NCBI RefSeq assembly: GCF_018069565.1
Contig: NZ_JAGPNL010000002.1
Coordinates: forward strand, 558,001-622,000
Source of the DNA: Streptomyces tagetis
GTDB lineage: Bacteria; Actinomycetota; Actinomycetes; Streptomycetales; Streptomycetaceae
Direction: 5' to 3'
DNA: 64,000 nucleotides
The first letter of the stretch is position 1, and each line of letters opens with the position of its first letter. The translations under genes were made by a program, and so were the position numbers. Below, piece after piece: positions 52,009 to 60,232 of this stretch. The notes beneath the pieces are model-generated. The model searched no databases, was not told the DNA's origin, and saw only the letters and a program-made list of their open reading frames with translations.

Positions 52009-52650
52009 GTGACCGAAACCGCCGCCATCCGTCCGTACCGTCCCGCCGACGCCGCCGCCCTCGACGACATCTGCGTCCGCACCGCGCACAACGGCCAGGA
52101 CAGCCGGCCCGTGTACGCCGACCCGTCCATCCTGCCCGCGCTCTTCGCCGCCCCCTACGTCCACCTCGACCCCGGCCTCGCCTTCGTCCTCGACGACGGC
52201 ACCGGGAAGGCGGTCGGCTACGTCCTCGGCACGGCGGACACCGCCCGGTTCGCCGCGGAGTTCCGCACGGCGTGGCTGCCCGGCGTCGCGGACCGGTATC
52301 CGGCGCCAGAGGGCCCGCCCGGCACCCTGGACGAGATCATGGCGGCCCTGCTCCACGACCCGGAGCGCATGGTCGTCCCGGAGGTGGCGGCGTACCCGGC
52401 CCATCTCCACATCGACCTGCTGCCCGAATGGCAGGGCCGTGGCCACGGCGGGCGGCTCATGCGCGCCTTCTGGCGGGCGCTGCGCGAACGCGGGGTGCCG
52501 GCCGTCCACCTCATGATGGCGACCGCCAACACCCGGGCCCGGACCTTCTACGACCGCATGGGCTTCCACGAGATCGAGGTGCGCGGCCTCGCCGCCACCG
52601 GCACCACCTGCCTCGGCCGCACCACCGAGGAGAAGCCCGCCGCCCCCTGA
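52009..52650 (+). CDS. GNAT family N-acetyltransferase
   Basis: A 213-residue acetyltransferase. IRPYRPADAAALDDICVRTAHNGQD begins the fold; HIDLLPEWQGRGHGGRLMRAFWRAL carries the acetyl-CoA loop (QGRGHG) and ATANTRARTFYDRMGFHEIEV the C-terminal part. The N-terminal 100 residues suit the group annotated as beta-N-acetylglucosaminidase-linked or O-GlcNAcase-associated acetyltransferases, but the acceptor is unknown. GTG start, probably leaderless. Confidence 0.9.
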   Translation: MTETAAIRPYRPADAAALDDICVRTAHNGQDSRPVYADPSILPALFAAPYVHLDPGLAFVLDDGTGKAVGYVLGTADTARFAAEFRTAWLPGVADRYPAPEGPPGTLDEIMAALLHDPERMVVPEVAAYPAHLHIDLLPEWQGRGHGGRLMRAFWRALRERGVPAVHLMMATANTRARTFYDRMGFHEIEVRGLAATGTTCLGRTTEEKPAAP

Positions 52651-52825
52651 GCCCCACCGAAGGACCGGGGCCGGCCCTCCCGCCGCCCAGTCCCGCCCCG
52701 CGCCGCTCCCGTACCGCCCGCCCCCGTACCGCTCCGTACCGACTCGATGCCCCGCGCCGTGCTTCGGACCCGGCAGACCGGGCACGCGGAGCCTGGTACA
52801 CCCCAGCACCGAGGAGTGGTGCCAG

Positions 52826-53239
52826 ATGACCGAGTACGAGCGTTCCCGCACCATGCCGTCCCAGCCCGAGCAGGTCTACGACCAGGCCGCCAACGTCGGC
52901 CAACTGGGGACCTGGCTGCCGGGGGAGCTGCACGTGCGCGCCGAGGAGCCGCCCGCCGTCACCGTGCACGAGGACGGCACCGGCCGGGACACCGCCGCGC
53001 TGCTGCGCTCCCGGCCCGAGCAGATGCGGCTCGAATGGGGCACCCGCGACCAGGGCGGCTACGCGGGCTGGCTCCAGGTCGCCGGCCTGGACAGCGGGGC
53101 CAGCGAGGTGACCGTGCACCTGTCCTTCTTCGACGAGGGCCACGACCCGGGCAGCCGCGCGGTCGCCGCCGCGCTCGACGAGAGCCTGCGGCGGCTGGAG
53201 GAGCAGGTGCGGCTGCGCACCGGCCACGCCGCCGGCTGA
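52826..53239 (+). CDS. SRPBCC-like protein
   Basis: A 137-residue protein of the START/Bet v1 (SRPBCC) type: MTEYERSRTMPSQPEQVYDQAANVGQLGTWLPGELHV, then strands (QMRLEWGTRDQGGYAGWLQVAGL, SEVTVHLSFFDEG) and a long final helix (AVAAALDESLRRLEEQVRLRTG). It should bind a hydrophobic ligand; function unknown. GAGGAGTGG precedes the ATG. Confidence 0.8.
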   Translation: MTEYERSRTMPSQPEQVYDQAANVGQLGTWLPGELHVRAEEPPAVTVHEDGTGRDTAALLRSRPEQMRLEWGTRDQGGYAGWLQVAGLDSGASEVTVHLSFFDEGHDPGSRAVAAALDESLRRLEEQVRLRTGHAAG

Positions 53240-53240
53240 C

Positions 53241-53660
53241 CGGGCGGCCTCCCGCTCCTCCCGGCCGCGCCCGGCCTCGGGAGGCCGGCGGTACTGGACC
53301 GACCTGGACACCGGCGCCGTCCAGGTCACCGTCGTCGAGCGCGACGCCCGGCGGGCCGAGCGGTTCGCGGCGCTGCTCCGCGCGGACCTGCGGCGGTGCG
53401 CGCGGACGCTGATGCGGCAGTACCCGGAGATCACCGCCGCTCAGCGGTACTACGGCCGGGTGAACGTCGAGGAGGGCGCCCACGTCCACGGCGTCCACAC
53501 GACCACCTCGTGGGGCGCCACCGACATCGGACTGGTCTCCGTCGGCCGGGACGGCAGGACGGTCACCGTGGTCCAGTGGGGGCAGATGGGCACCTTCGAG
53601 GACGCGCGCGTAGCCGACTTCAAGGCCACGACCGCGACGGCCGTCCGGGCGCTGTACTGA
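53241..53660 (+). pseudogene. C-terminal remnant of a larger Streptomyces protein
   Basis: From about 53289 the frame reads RRYWTDLDTGAVQVTVVERDARRAERFAALLRADLRRCARTL and continues MRQYPEITAAQRYYGRVNVEEGAHVHGVHTTT to RALY. This resembles the C-terminal half of secreted sensor-like proteins I know from other Streptomyces. The coding pattern starts abruptly with no ATG, GTG or TTG before 53412, which lies inside the conserved part, and no signal peptide is present. The start of the gene has been lost, probably by deletion between it and the SRPBCC gene. An 82-residue product from 53412 is possible but unlikely to work. Confidence 0.65.
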
Positions 53661-53889
53661 CCCGGGTCACCACGGGCGGGCCGCCGCCGGGCCCTTCGCC
53701 GCGCGGCGTTCCGACGCGTGAACCGGGCGGAGACAAGCCGATTGGCTGATCGTTTCGGCCCGTACGGGTGTGCCGGTGCCCCGCGCCGGCGCCGGGGCCG
53801 TCACCCGAATGGCTCCCGAGCGGTACTGACGGCAGCCGATGTGGGGTCTCCTGGTGAGTGTCAGCGGCGTCCAGACTGGGAGGCCGGTC

Positions 53890-54084
53890 ATGTACGAGAT
53901 GTGCGTGGGCCCGGAGAAGAAGGGCGGAGCACTGGTGTGGCACGTGATGGCCAAAGAGGCCCCGGCCACCTTGTGCGGACAGATGCTCCGCGAACGGATC
54001 GAGGCGACCGACGGTGAACGGGCACGCCACTGCCCGGACTGCATGGCGTCGTTCGAGAGGCTGATGGCGACCGCGCCGGCCTGA
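53890..54084 (+). CDS. Small Cys/His protein, possible zinc-binding
   Basis: A 64-residue protein beginning MYEMCVGPEKKGGALVWHVMAKEAPATLCGQML and ending ARHCPDCMASFERLMATAPA. His20, Cys31 and the HCPDC cluster could bind a zinc ion. GGGAGG precedes the ATG at 53890; an earlier in-frame ATG lacks one. A strong terminator follows. I have seen similar short proteins in Streptomyces but know no function. Confidence 0.75.
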   Translation: MYEMCVGPEKKGGALVWHVMAKEAPATLCGQMLRERIEATDGERARHCPDCMASFERLMATAPA

Positions 54085-54433
54085 CGGGCCGTCCGCGCCA
54101 CGTGCGCCCCGCCGCCCCGCGCGGCGGGGCGCACGCCGTCGTGGAGACCGCCCGGTGATCAGCCCTGCGGGGCGGACCCGGAGCCCCCGGGCCGGCCCCC
54201 GGCCCACCTGACCGGCCCACCTCTCCGGCCCGTTTCACAGCCGGCTGTCCGCTCCCTCGCCGGTGACTGTTCGGCCGTCCCCTTCACGGGCGCCCGGAGG
54301 CTCGCCGCACGGTGTCCGAAAGGCAGCCGAACGCGTTCCCGACCGTGGGCCGCCCCACCTTGCGGTGCGACAATCTGACCGCAGGGTTGGTGCCGACACC
54401 GTGGTCGGGAGCCGCCCGGGACCGGAGGGAACC
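54085..54433. other. Intergenic region with terminator
   Basis: No gene seen in 349 bp. It holds the terminator at 54102-54134 and, near 54360-54385, the dyad TGCGGT-N11-ACCGCA, which could be an operator for the following membrane-protein gene. Confidence 0.5.
54102..54134 (+). terminator. Terminator after the 64-residue gene
   Basis: GTGCGCCCCGCCGC, loop CCCGC, GCGGCGGGGCGCAC: perfect 14-bp stem. Confidence 0.92.
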
Positions 54434-54871
54434 GTGAGGATGATCGACTGGGTGTCCCTGAGCAGGGGCGCCCGCCCGGTGCCCAGGCCCGTCGCCGATC
54501 CGCTGGTGTGGGCGGGCGCCTTCGGCGGTGCCCTGGTCCTGGTGGAGGTACTCAACGGCACCGTCGGCTCCGGCCGCCCCGACCTCGCCCTGGCCGCCCT
54601 CTCCCTGCTCGCGGCGGTGCTCGGTCTGTGCGCCCGGTTCACCGCTGCCCCCGGTACGGCCCTGCTGTGCTGGCTCTCCCTCAACGGCTTCGCCGTGCCG
54701 CCCGCCGGCAGTGTGAGCTGGGTGGTCGGGCGGGACGGCGTCTGGCTGGCCTGCCTGCTCGGCGCGGCCCTGGTCGGCACCGCCCTGGCCCGCCTCGCCC
54801 ACGCCCGCGCCGCCTACCGCCGGCTGACCACGGTGGACGTCTGGGAACCGGCGGAGCCGGGCGACGTCTGA
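54434..54871 (+). CDS. Four-span membrane protein of unknown function
   Basis: A 145-residue protein with four hydrophobic spans (PLVWAGAFGGALVLVEVL, LALAALSLLAAVLGLCARF, GTALLCWLSLNGFAV, GVWLACLLGAALVGTALARL). The pattern, including WLSLNGF, recalls the DUF4118 sensor domain of KdpD-like kinases, here alone without a kinase; the likeness is weak. GTG start chosen because GGAGGG lies six bases upstream; an ATG two codons later is possible. It ends in an acidic tail. Confidence 0.75.
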   Translation: MRMIDWVSLSRGARPVPRPVADPLVWAGAFGGALVLVEVLNGTVGSGRPDLALAALSLLAAVLGLCARFTAAPGTALLCWLSLNGFAVPPAGSVSWVVGRDGVWLACLLGAALVGTALARLAHARAAYRRLTTVDVWEPAEPGDV

Positions 54872-54950
54872 CCCCGGCGGCGTCCCCGGCCGCTCCGCCG
54901 GGCGTCCGCCCCCGGCGATCCGCCGCCCCGTCGCGGCCACCCCCGGCAGG

Positions 54951-54988
54951 GGAGGGGCCCCGCCGGGTGTGTCCGGCGGGGCCCCTCC
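54951..54988. terminator. Bidirectional terminator, membrane protein / S1 protease
   Basis: GGAGGGGCCCCGCCGG, loop GTGTGT, CCGGCGGGGCCCCTCC: perfect 16-bp stem between convergent genes, the strongest hairpin in the window. Confidence 0.95.
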
Positions 54989-55003
54989 GTACCGCGTGAC
55001 GCG

Positions 55004-56164
55004 TCAGGCCGTGTGCAGCGTCAGCCCGTAGCGGTTGAGGATCTCGTTGACGGGCTGGAACCACGTCTCCCCGCCGCTGGAGCAGTTGCCCCAGCCGCCC
55101 GAGGTGACGCCCTGCGCCTGGTCGCCGCTGATGAAGGAGCCGCCCGAGTCGCCGCCCTCGGCGCAGACGCTCGTCTTCGTCATCTGGTGGACGGCGCCCT
55201 CGCTGTAGTTGACCGTCTCGTTCTTGGCGAGCACGGAGCCGCAGCGCCAGTGGGTGGTCGAGCCGGACCGGCATATCGAGGCGCCGACGGGAGCCTCGGA
55301 CGAGCCGCGCACGAGCTGGTCGGAGATCTGGCCCCAGCCGAGCACGACCGGCACCGTCCACCAGCCGTTGCCCACGCTGACCCAGGCGTAGTCGTTGTCG
55401 GGGAACGACGAGCCCTGGAACGTGCCGATGTACGAGCCGTCCCAGCCGCTCACCCCGGCCCCGGCCCGGCCGCAGTGCCCGGCGGTGACGAAGCCGCCGT
55501 GCACCGAGAAGCCGATCGAGCAGCGGACGTTGCCCGTGTAGTACGGGTCGCCGCCGACCGTGCCCGCCGCGTAGGTCCGCGGCGCGTCCGGCACGGTGCG
55601 CACGTCGACGGGGCCGTTCTCGCGGGCCTGGTCGAGGAAGCCGCGGACATCGTTGTCGGAACGCTCGGAGGCGACCACGTCGACGACGACGGTGTTGGCG
55701 GCCGGGTCGACGTGCCAGCCGCTGACGCCGTCCGGCGCCTTCAGCCGGTCGATGCCGGCCTTGGCGGCGTCGAGGGCGCGGGCGCTGTGCTCGACGGTGC
55801 GCACCTGGGCGCCGGTCGAGCGGACGGCCGCCACGGTGGAGGCGGTCGCGTCGGAGGTCACGGCGACGGTCAGGCGGCCCTGCCCGGCGTCGAACCACGA
55901 GCCGCCGAAGGCGTCGCCGGCGGCCTTGCGTGCCGCGGGTTCCACGTCGGTGGCCTGGCGTTCGGCGGCGAGCCGGTCCTCGGCCTGGGCGCGGGTGAGC
56001 CCGAAGTCCCGCTGCATGGCCTCCATCAGCCCGGCGGAGGCGGGGGCCTGGGCGGACGCGGTGGGGGAGTCGGTCGCCGAGGCCGGGGCGGTGCCCGCCG
56101 CGGTCCAGCCGCCGAGCACGAGGAGGGTGGCCAGTCCGGCGTACCTGAATCTGCTGCGTCTCAA
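55004..56164 (-). CDS. Secreted S1 serine protease (streptogrisin/alpha-lytic type) with pro-region
   Basis: A 386-residue preproprotease. Signal peptide LRRSRFRYAGLATLLVLGGWTAAGTAPASA; pro-region about 45-200 (MQRDFGLTRAQAEDRLAAERQ, then the alpha-lytic-type fold), mature protease from about residue 195. Triad: His in VTAGHCG, Asp in DNDYAWVS, Ser in EGGDSGGS. Six Cys pair as in streptogrisins. There is no C-terminal chitin-binding domain. I use a TTG start with GAAGGG eight bases before it. Upstream lie a LacI-type palindrome and a chitinase-type element. Confidence 0.94.
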   Translation of the reverse strand: MRRSRFRYAGLATLLVLGGWTAAGTAPASATDSPTASAQAPASAGLMEAMQRDFGLTRAQAEDRLAAERQATDVEPAARKAAGDAFGGSWFDAGQGRLTVAVTSDATASTVAAVRSTGAQVRTVEHSARALDAAKAGIDRLKAPDGVSGWHVDPAANTVVVDVVASERSDNDVRGFLDQARENGPVDVRTVPDAPRTYAAGTVGGDPYYTGNVRCSIGFSVHGGFVTAGHCGRAGAGVSGWDGSYIGTFQGSSFPDNDYAWVSVGNGWWTVPVVLGWGQISDQLVRGSSEAPVGASICRSGSTTHWRCGSVLAKNETVNYSEGAVHQMTKTSVCAEGGDSGGSFISGDQAQGVTSGGWGNCSSGGETWFQPVNEILNRYGLTLHTA

Positions 56165-56216
56165 GGGAGTTGCCCTTCGTCGTTCCAGCAAAGGTGGGGG
56201 TGGAACAACCGCGTTC

Positions 56217-56230
56217 TGAGAGCGCTCTCA
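56217..56230. promoter_or_regulatory. LacI-type palindrome TGAGAGCGCTCTCA
   Basis: Perfect 14-bp palindrome, two symmetric changes from the CebR/CelR operator TGGGAGCGCTCCCA that controls cellulose use. It lies 53 bp before the S1 protease start, in the leader or promoter. Confidence 0.65.
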
Positions 56231-56253
56231 TCGAGGTTGCCCGCAGCTTAGCC

Positions 56254-56265
56254 AGGTCTGGACAA
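56254..56265 (-). promoter_or_regulatory. Chitinase-promoter-like element TTGTCCAGACCT
   Basis: Eleven of twelve positions match the direct-repeat element TGGTCCAGACCT known from Streptomyces chitinase promoters, related to the DasR site. One copy is clear; no second full copy is seen. It lies 90 bp before the S1 protease start. Confidence 0.5.
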
Positions 56266-56341
56266 CAGGTCCATGCCAATGCTGAGTATTCCCCGTCACT
56301 TCCTCGACGACGGTCCTGTGAAGGGCAGTTGGGTCGTCCGG

Positions 56342-57901
56342 TCAGTCCCGGTCCGCCCCGTACCGGCGGGCCAGGGCGCGCAGGAGTGCCCACCGGCCCC
56401 GGTCGGGCACCGTCCACAGCGGTTCGCCGCGCACGCCCCACCCCTCCAGCAGGGCGTTGGCCGCGAGGAAGCCGGAGGTGGCCGCGCGTTCCATCAGGGC
56501 CACCGGCAGATCCGTACGCACCAGATCGCCGGCGACCACCACGGCCGGGTCCGGCGTGCGCACCGTGGGCCGGCCGGCGTGGCCGCCTACGGCGAACAGC
56601 GGGCAGTCCGCGCGCCATTCGTGGAGCCGGGCGACGATCCGCGCCCCGCGCGTCTCGGGGTACACCCGGTGCAGATTCCCGGTCAGCCGCTTCTCCTCGA
56701 CATCGCGCACGGAGTCCGGCGGCAGGGCGTACGCGTGGAGTTCGACGACGGAGCCGCCCGTGCGGGCCGCCCAGCGCGCCGCCTCGCCCTCCCAGTGGGA
56801 GACCACGCTGACGTTGTCGAGGGTGCCGTAGCCGCTGGTGCCGAGGAAGCCGGGCCGGCCGGGGGCCACGGGCCGGTCCAGCCAGAGCCGGGAGACCAGG
56901 AACGGCGGGGCGTTCCGCAGCCGGCCCACCCGCTCCCGCCACTCGGCGCCGACGAGGTCCGGGGAGCGCCCCACCACCGTCCGCAGGCCCTCGGTGTCCA
57001 GGGCGAGGACGACCGCGTCGTACCGCCGGGCACCGGAGTCGTCCACCACCACCCGGCCTCCCCGGCCGCCGGACCGCACCGAGTGGACGGGGGACCCGGT
57101 GCGCACCTCGACGCCGTGGCGGACCAGATGGGCGGCGAGCGGGTCCCACAGCGCCTGCGGGAACGGCTCGCGCGGCACGTCGAAGAGCAGCCCCTCGCTG
57201 GAACCGAGGAAGTAGATGTGGAACATCAGCGCCATCTCGGCGGCCGACAGGAGCCGCGGATCGGCGAAGAAGCTCCGCGAGAACACCTCGAAGGCGAGGT
57301 GCCGCGCCGCCTCGGGGAACCCCACCGAGTCGAGGAAGTCGTGGGCGCTGACGTGGTCGAGCCGCGCGTACACGCGCCGGGTGCCGGCGTCGAGCAGCGG
57401 CAGGGCGGCGGCCGGCCGCAGCCCCGCGAGGCCGCGCGCGGTGAAGCTGGGGCTGAGCACGGCGAAGGCCAGCGCGTTCCACGGCGGTGTGCGCGGCACC
57501 CGGCGGAAGCTGTCGGCGACGCCGCCGCTGTGCCGCAGCGGGTAGTCCGGCAGCCCGGTCAGCATGGCGAGCGCCGGATCGGCCCGCCGCAACAGGCTCC
57601 GCAGGTTGTAGTACTGCCGGAAGAAGGCGTGGAAGCCCCGGCTCATCGTCGCGGGCGTCCCGTCGGGCAGCGTGACCGGCCGGCCGCAGACCCGGCCGCC
57701 GAGCACCGCCTCCCGCTCGTACAGCACCACCCGCACCCCGCGTTCGGCGAGCCCGGTGGCCGCGGCCAGCCCCGCGACACCGCCGCCCAGCACCGCCACC
57801 GACGGGGGATCACCCGCGATCCGCTCCCGCCCCGGCGACGGGACGAGCAGCCGCGCCCGCCGGTCCCGGCCCGGGGGACAGGCCGCGCCGTGCCGCATCA
57901 C
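56342..57901 (-). CDS. crtU: Carotenoid desaturase/methyltransferase CrtU
   Basis: A 519-residue FAD enzyme of the phytoene-desaturase superfamily that, in isorenieratene producers, turns beta-ionone rings into aromatic rings. SVAVLGGGVAGLAAATGLAERGVRVVLYEREAVLGGR is the FAD-binding motif; SRGFHAFFRQYYNLRSLLRRADP and GLLFDVPREPFPQALWDPLAAHL are typical of CrtU, and the C-terminal FAD site is VVVAGDLVRTDLPVALMERAATSGFLAAN. The GTG overlaps the crtT stop (GTGA). Third gene of crtY-crtT-crtU. Confidence 0.92.
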   Translation of the reverse strand: MMRHGAACPPGRDRRARLLVPSPGRERIAGDPPSVAVLGGGVAGLAAATGLAERGVRVVLYEREAVLGGRVCGRPVTLPDGTPATMSRGFHAFFRQYYNLRSLLRRADPALAMLTGLPDYPLRHSGGVADSFRRVPRTPPWNALAFAVLSPSFTARGLAGLRPAAALPLLDAGTRRVYARLDHVSAHDFLDSVGFPEAARHLAFEVFSRSFFADPRLLSAAEMALMFHIYFLGSSEGLLFDVPREPFPQALWDPLAAHLVRHGVEVRTGSPVHSVRSGGRGGRVVVDDSGARRYDAVVLALDTEGLRTVVGRSPDLVGAEWRERVGRLRNAPPFLVSRLWLDRPVAPGRPGFLGTSGYGTLDNVSVVSHWEGEAARWAARTGGSVVELHAYALPPDSVRDVEEKRLTGNLHRVYPETRGARIVARLHEWRADCPLFAVGGHAGRPTVRTPDPAVVVAGDLVRTDLPVALMERAATSGFLAANALLEGWGVRGEPLWTVPDRGRWALLRALARRYGADRD

Positions 57902-58623
57902 CGGTCACCGTCCGCGGCGGGGCGGCGGGCGAGGAAGGTGTGGGCGATGCCTGTCTGCCAGCCGGGCAGCGGCAGCACCCGCACCTGCCCGAAACCGGCC
58001 CGGCGCAGCCGCGCCCCGAAGGCCGGCGCGGTGTCGAACTCCGCGACGCTGCACCGCAGATGCCCGTACAGCCCCCGGTCCCCGGTGGCCGTGCCGAGCG
58101 GCACGATGACGCCCCGGCACACCGCGGACCACACCAGCCGGTCCGTACGCCGCCCGCTGAGCGCGTAGTCGTGCACCGCCAGCCAGCCGCCCGGCACCAG
58201 CGCTCCGCGCACCGCCGCCAGCACCGCGTCGGGGTCGGCGAGGTTGCGGAACAGGTAGGCGGCGAAGACCGCGTCGAACGGCCCGCCCACCTCCGCGCGG
58301 TCCAGCTCCTCCGCCGGGGCGTGCACGAACCGCACCCGCGACGGACGGCGCTTGGCGCCCGCCCGGCGCAGCATGCCCGCCGAGGCGTCGACGCCGACGA
58401 TCTCGGCACCGGGGAAGGCCGCGGCCAGCGCCGCCGTGGAGGCGCCGGTACCGCAGCCCAGGTCGAGCAGCCGGCGCGCGCCGCCGCCGTCCAGGGCGGC
58501 CAGCCGGCGGGCGGAGCGGCGCAACTGGGCGTGGTAGCCGGGGTTCAGCGCGACCAGGCGGTCGTAGCGGTCGGCGCCGTGATCGAAGGCGGTCGCCAGG
58601 GCGGCGTCGCGGAGCAGGGGCAT
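57898..58623 (-). CDS. crtT: SAM-dependent methyltransferase CrtT
   Basis: A 241-residue class I methyltransferase. Motif I is LLDLGCGTGASTAAL, motif II EIVGVDASAGML, then DAVFAAYLFRNLADPDAVLAAVRGALVPGGWLAVHDYAL, as in UbiE/MenG-like enzymes. The middle gene of crtY-crtT-crtU; the same gene stands here in other Streptomyces isorenieratene clusters. Its exact role is unsettled. Starts 45 bp after the crtY stop and overlaps crtU. Confidence 0.9.
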   Translation of the reverse strand: MPLLRDAALATAFDHGADRYDRLVALNPGYHAQLRRSARRLAALDGGGARRLLDLGCGTGASTAALAAAFPGAEIVGVDASAGMLRRAGAKRRPSRVRFVHAPAEELDRAEVGGPFDAVFAAYLFRNLADPDAVLAAVRGALVPGGWLAVHDYALSGRRTDRLVWSAVCRGVIVPLGTATGDRGLYGHLRCSVAEFDTAPAFGARLRRAGFGQVRVLPLPGWQTGIAHTFLARRPAADGDR

Positions 58624-58668
58624 CGGGGTGGGGCTCCTCGCGTGCGGTGGGGCCGGGATGGGGGTCGC

Positions 58669-59853
58669 TCAGGGCACGGTGGCGGCGCGGCGCGGCAGCC
58701 AGGGCACCTCGGCCGCGGTGCGCAGCATCGGCCAGAAAGGAGTGCGCACGCCGACCGCGAGGTCCTCGTGCAGCCTGGTCCGCCCGTCCAGGAAGCGCAG
58801 CAGCCGCCCGGCCGGCACCCGGTCGAACAGGCGGAAGAAGAGGTCGGGGCCGTCCACCCGGCCGGTGTCCAGGGCGCGCAGCAGCACGGCGTCCATCAGC
58901 CGGGCGCGCGCCGGGTGCGCGGGCGGCGGCACCGGGGGGCGCCCGGAGCGGCAGGCGCGGGCGATGGCCTCCGACTGCCGCTGCACGGCGGCGAAGGTGT
59001 AGCCGGTGGAGCCGCGGGTCGCCCCGCCCGCCGCGCCGATCCGGAAGACCGGGCCCGGCGCCCCGCCCGGCCGGCCGAAACCGGCGTCGGTCATCGGGAT
59101 CACCCCCTGTTCGGTGGCGAGCACCCGGGCGGGGCCGATGCCGAGCACCCGGTCCGTGTACTCCGCCAGCGCCGCGTCGTACGCCTGCTCGGTCAGCGGC
59201 TCCGGGCCGAACTCCGTGTACTCGACCAGCGCCGTGTGCCGGCCGGTGGGCAGCACGTAGCCGAAGGACAGCCCGCGCTCGGGCTGACGGGTGCGGAAGT
59301 CCATCAGCTCGACCACCGCCGGGTCGAAGACCGGCCTGCCGGTGCGGACGAACCAGCCGCGGAAGTGCTGGAGCAGGCGGGTCCGGGCGGCGGGCGGAGC
59401 GGCCGGGCGGGAGTCGAATACCCAGCGCGCCCGCAGCGTGAGACGGCCGCCGTCGGCGTCCACGGCGGACACCCGCGCCGTCCCGTCCGGCAGCGCCCGC
59501 ACGCCGTCCACCACGGCCTCCAGGCGCCGCACCCCGGGCCGTCCGGCGAGGTCGCGGCCGACCAGGGCCTCGAAGTCGGCGGAGCGGATCATCTTGTAGC
59601 GGGCGGGGGCGATGTGGCGCCGCACCTGGCGCCCGTCCCGGCCGCGCACCCGCAGCCACTCCCACGACGCGGTCACCGCCGGATCGAACCGGCCGGGCCC
59701 CGACTCCCAGAAGCACCAGGTGCGTTCCGGCGCGCGCAGCGGACCGTCGGGCGGGCCGATCAGCACCACGGAGGCCGTCTCGGCCGGGAGCCGGTGGACC
59801 AGGGAGAGCCCGGCCGCCCCGGCACCGACGACGACGATGTCCGCGTCGACCAC
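58669..59853 (-). CDS. crtY: Lycopene beta-cyclase
   Basis: A 394-residue FAD-dependent cyclase forming beta-ionone rings on lycopene. DADIVVVGAGAAGLSLVHRL binds FAD/NAD; RTWCFWESGPGRFDPAV, RWVFDSRP, FRGWFVRTGRPVFDPAVVELMDFRTRQ, FGYVLPTGRHTALVEYTEF and IGAAGGATRGSTGYTFAAVQRQ are classic CrtY motifs. The GTG before VVDADIVV is chosen because GGAGGCGGG is at good distance. First gene of the leftward crt operon, divergent from crtI. Confidence 0.95.
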   Translation of the reverse strand: MVDADIVVVGAGAAGLSLVHRLPAETASVVLIGPPDGPLRAPERTWCFWESGPGRFDPAVTASWEWLRVRGRDGRQVRRHIAPARYKMIRSADFEALVGRDLAGRPGVRRLEAVVDGVRALPDGTARVSAVDADGGRLTLRARWVFDSRPAAPPAARTRLLQHFRGWFVRTGRPVFDPAVVELMDFRTRQPERGLSFGYVLPTGRHTALVEYTEFGPEPLTEQAYDAALAEYTDRVLGIGPARVLATEQGVIPMTDAGFGRPGGAPGPVFRIGAAGGATRGSTGYTFAAVQRQSEAIARACRSGRPPVPPPAHPARARLMDAVLLRALDTGRVDGPDLFFRLFDRVPAGRLLRFLDGRTRLHEDLAVGVRTPFWPMLRTAAEVPWLPRRAATVP

Positions 59854-60103
59854 GCCCGCCTCCTTCCGCCCGTGCGCCGGCCCGGCCGCCACGCCGCTGA
59901 GGGCGGCGGACGGCGCGGTTCCGGCGGAGTATCCCCTTCCGCCCCGGCCGGCGGGGGGACGGCGCGCGGGACCCCGGGCCGGGTGACCGCCGCCCGGGTG
60001 ACACGTGGACGTGAACGGCCCAAGACCGCGTCACGGCGGGCCGCCGGGGGGAAGCATGGCCCCGCACGCGGCCCGAGACCGCGACCGACGACGGGAGGAC
60101 GGC

Positions 60104-60232
60104 ATGCGCCCGAGCACGAGCGGCAGCGGCGCCGGGGCTCGCCCCCGGGGCGGTCCGGCGTGCGGCGGGGTTCGCGCCCGGCGTGCCCCCCGCGCCCCCG
60201 GCGCCCGTCCGCGCCCCCGGGAGGGCCGATGA
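60104..60232 (+). CDS. 42-residue ORF coupled to crtI, in the usual place of crtE
   Basis: ATG with GGGAGG six bases upstream; the TGA overlaps the crtI ATG (ATGA). The peptide starts MRPSTSGSGAGARPRGGP and ends ARPRPREGR; it is Arg/Gly/Pro-rich and has no polyprenyl-synthase motif (no DDxxD). In Streptomyces crt clusters crtE normally precedes crtI with the same kind of overlap, so this may be what is left after an internal deletion of crtE, keeping its start signals and its end, or a new leader ORF. Confidence 0.5.
   Translation: MRPSTSGSGAGARPRGGPACGGVRARRAPRAPGARPRPREGR

Noticed and set aside
53412..53660. Intact 82-residue gene starting at ATG 53412
   Set aside because: Conserved coding sequence continues upstream of this ATG without a start codon, so it is better seen as a gene fragment.
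56254..56265. Full DasR (dre) site upstream of the S1 protease
   Set aside because: Only the chitinase-type half-symmetric element is present; the full palindrome with TCTAGA centre is missing, so I keep it as a chitinase-like element only.
60005..60232. 75-residue version of the ORF before crtI
   Set aside because: The upstream start has no ribosome site; the internal ATG at 60104 has a very good one.
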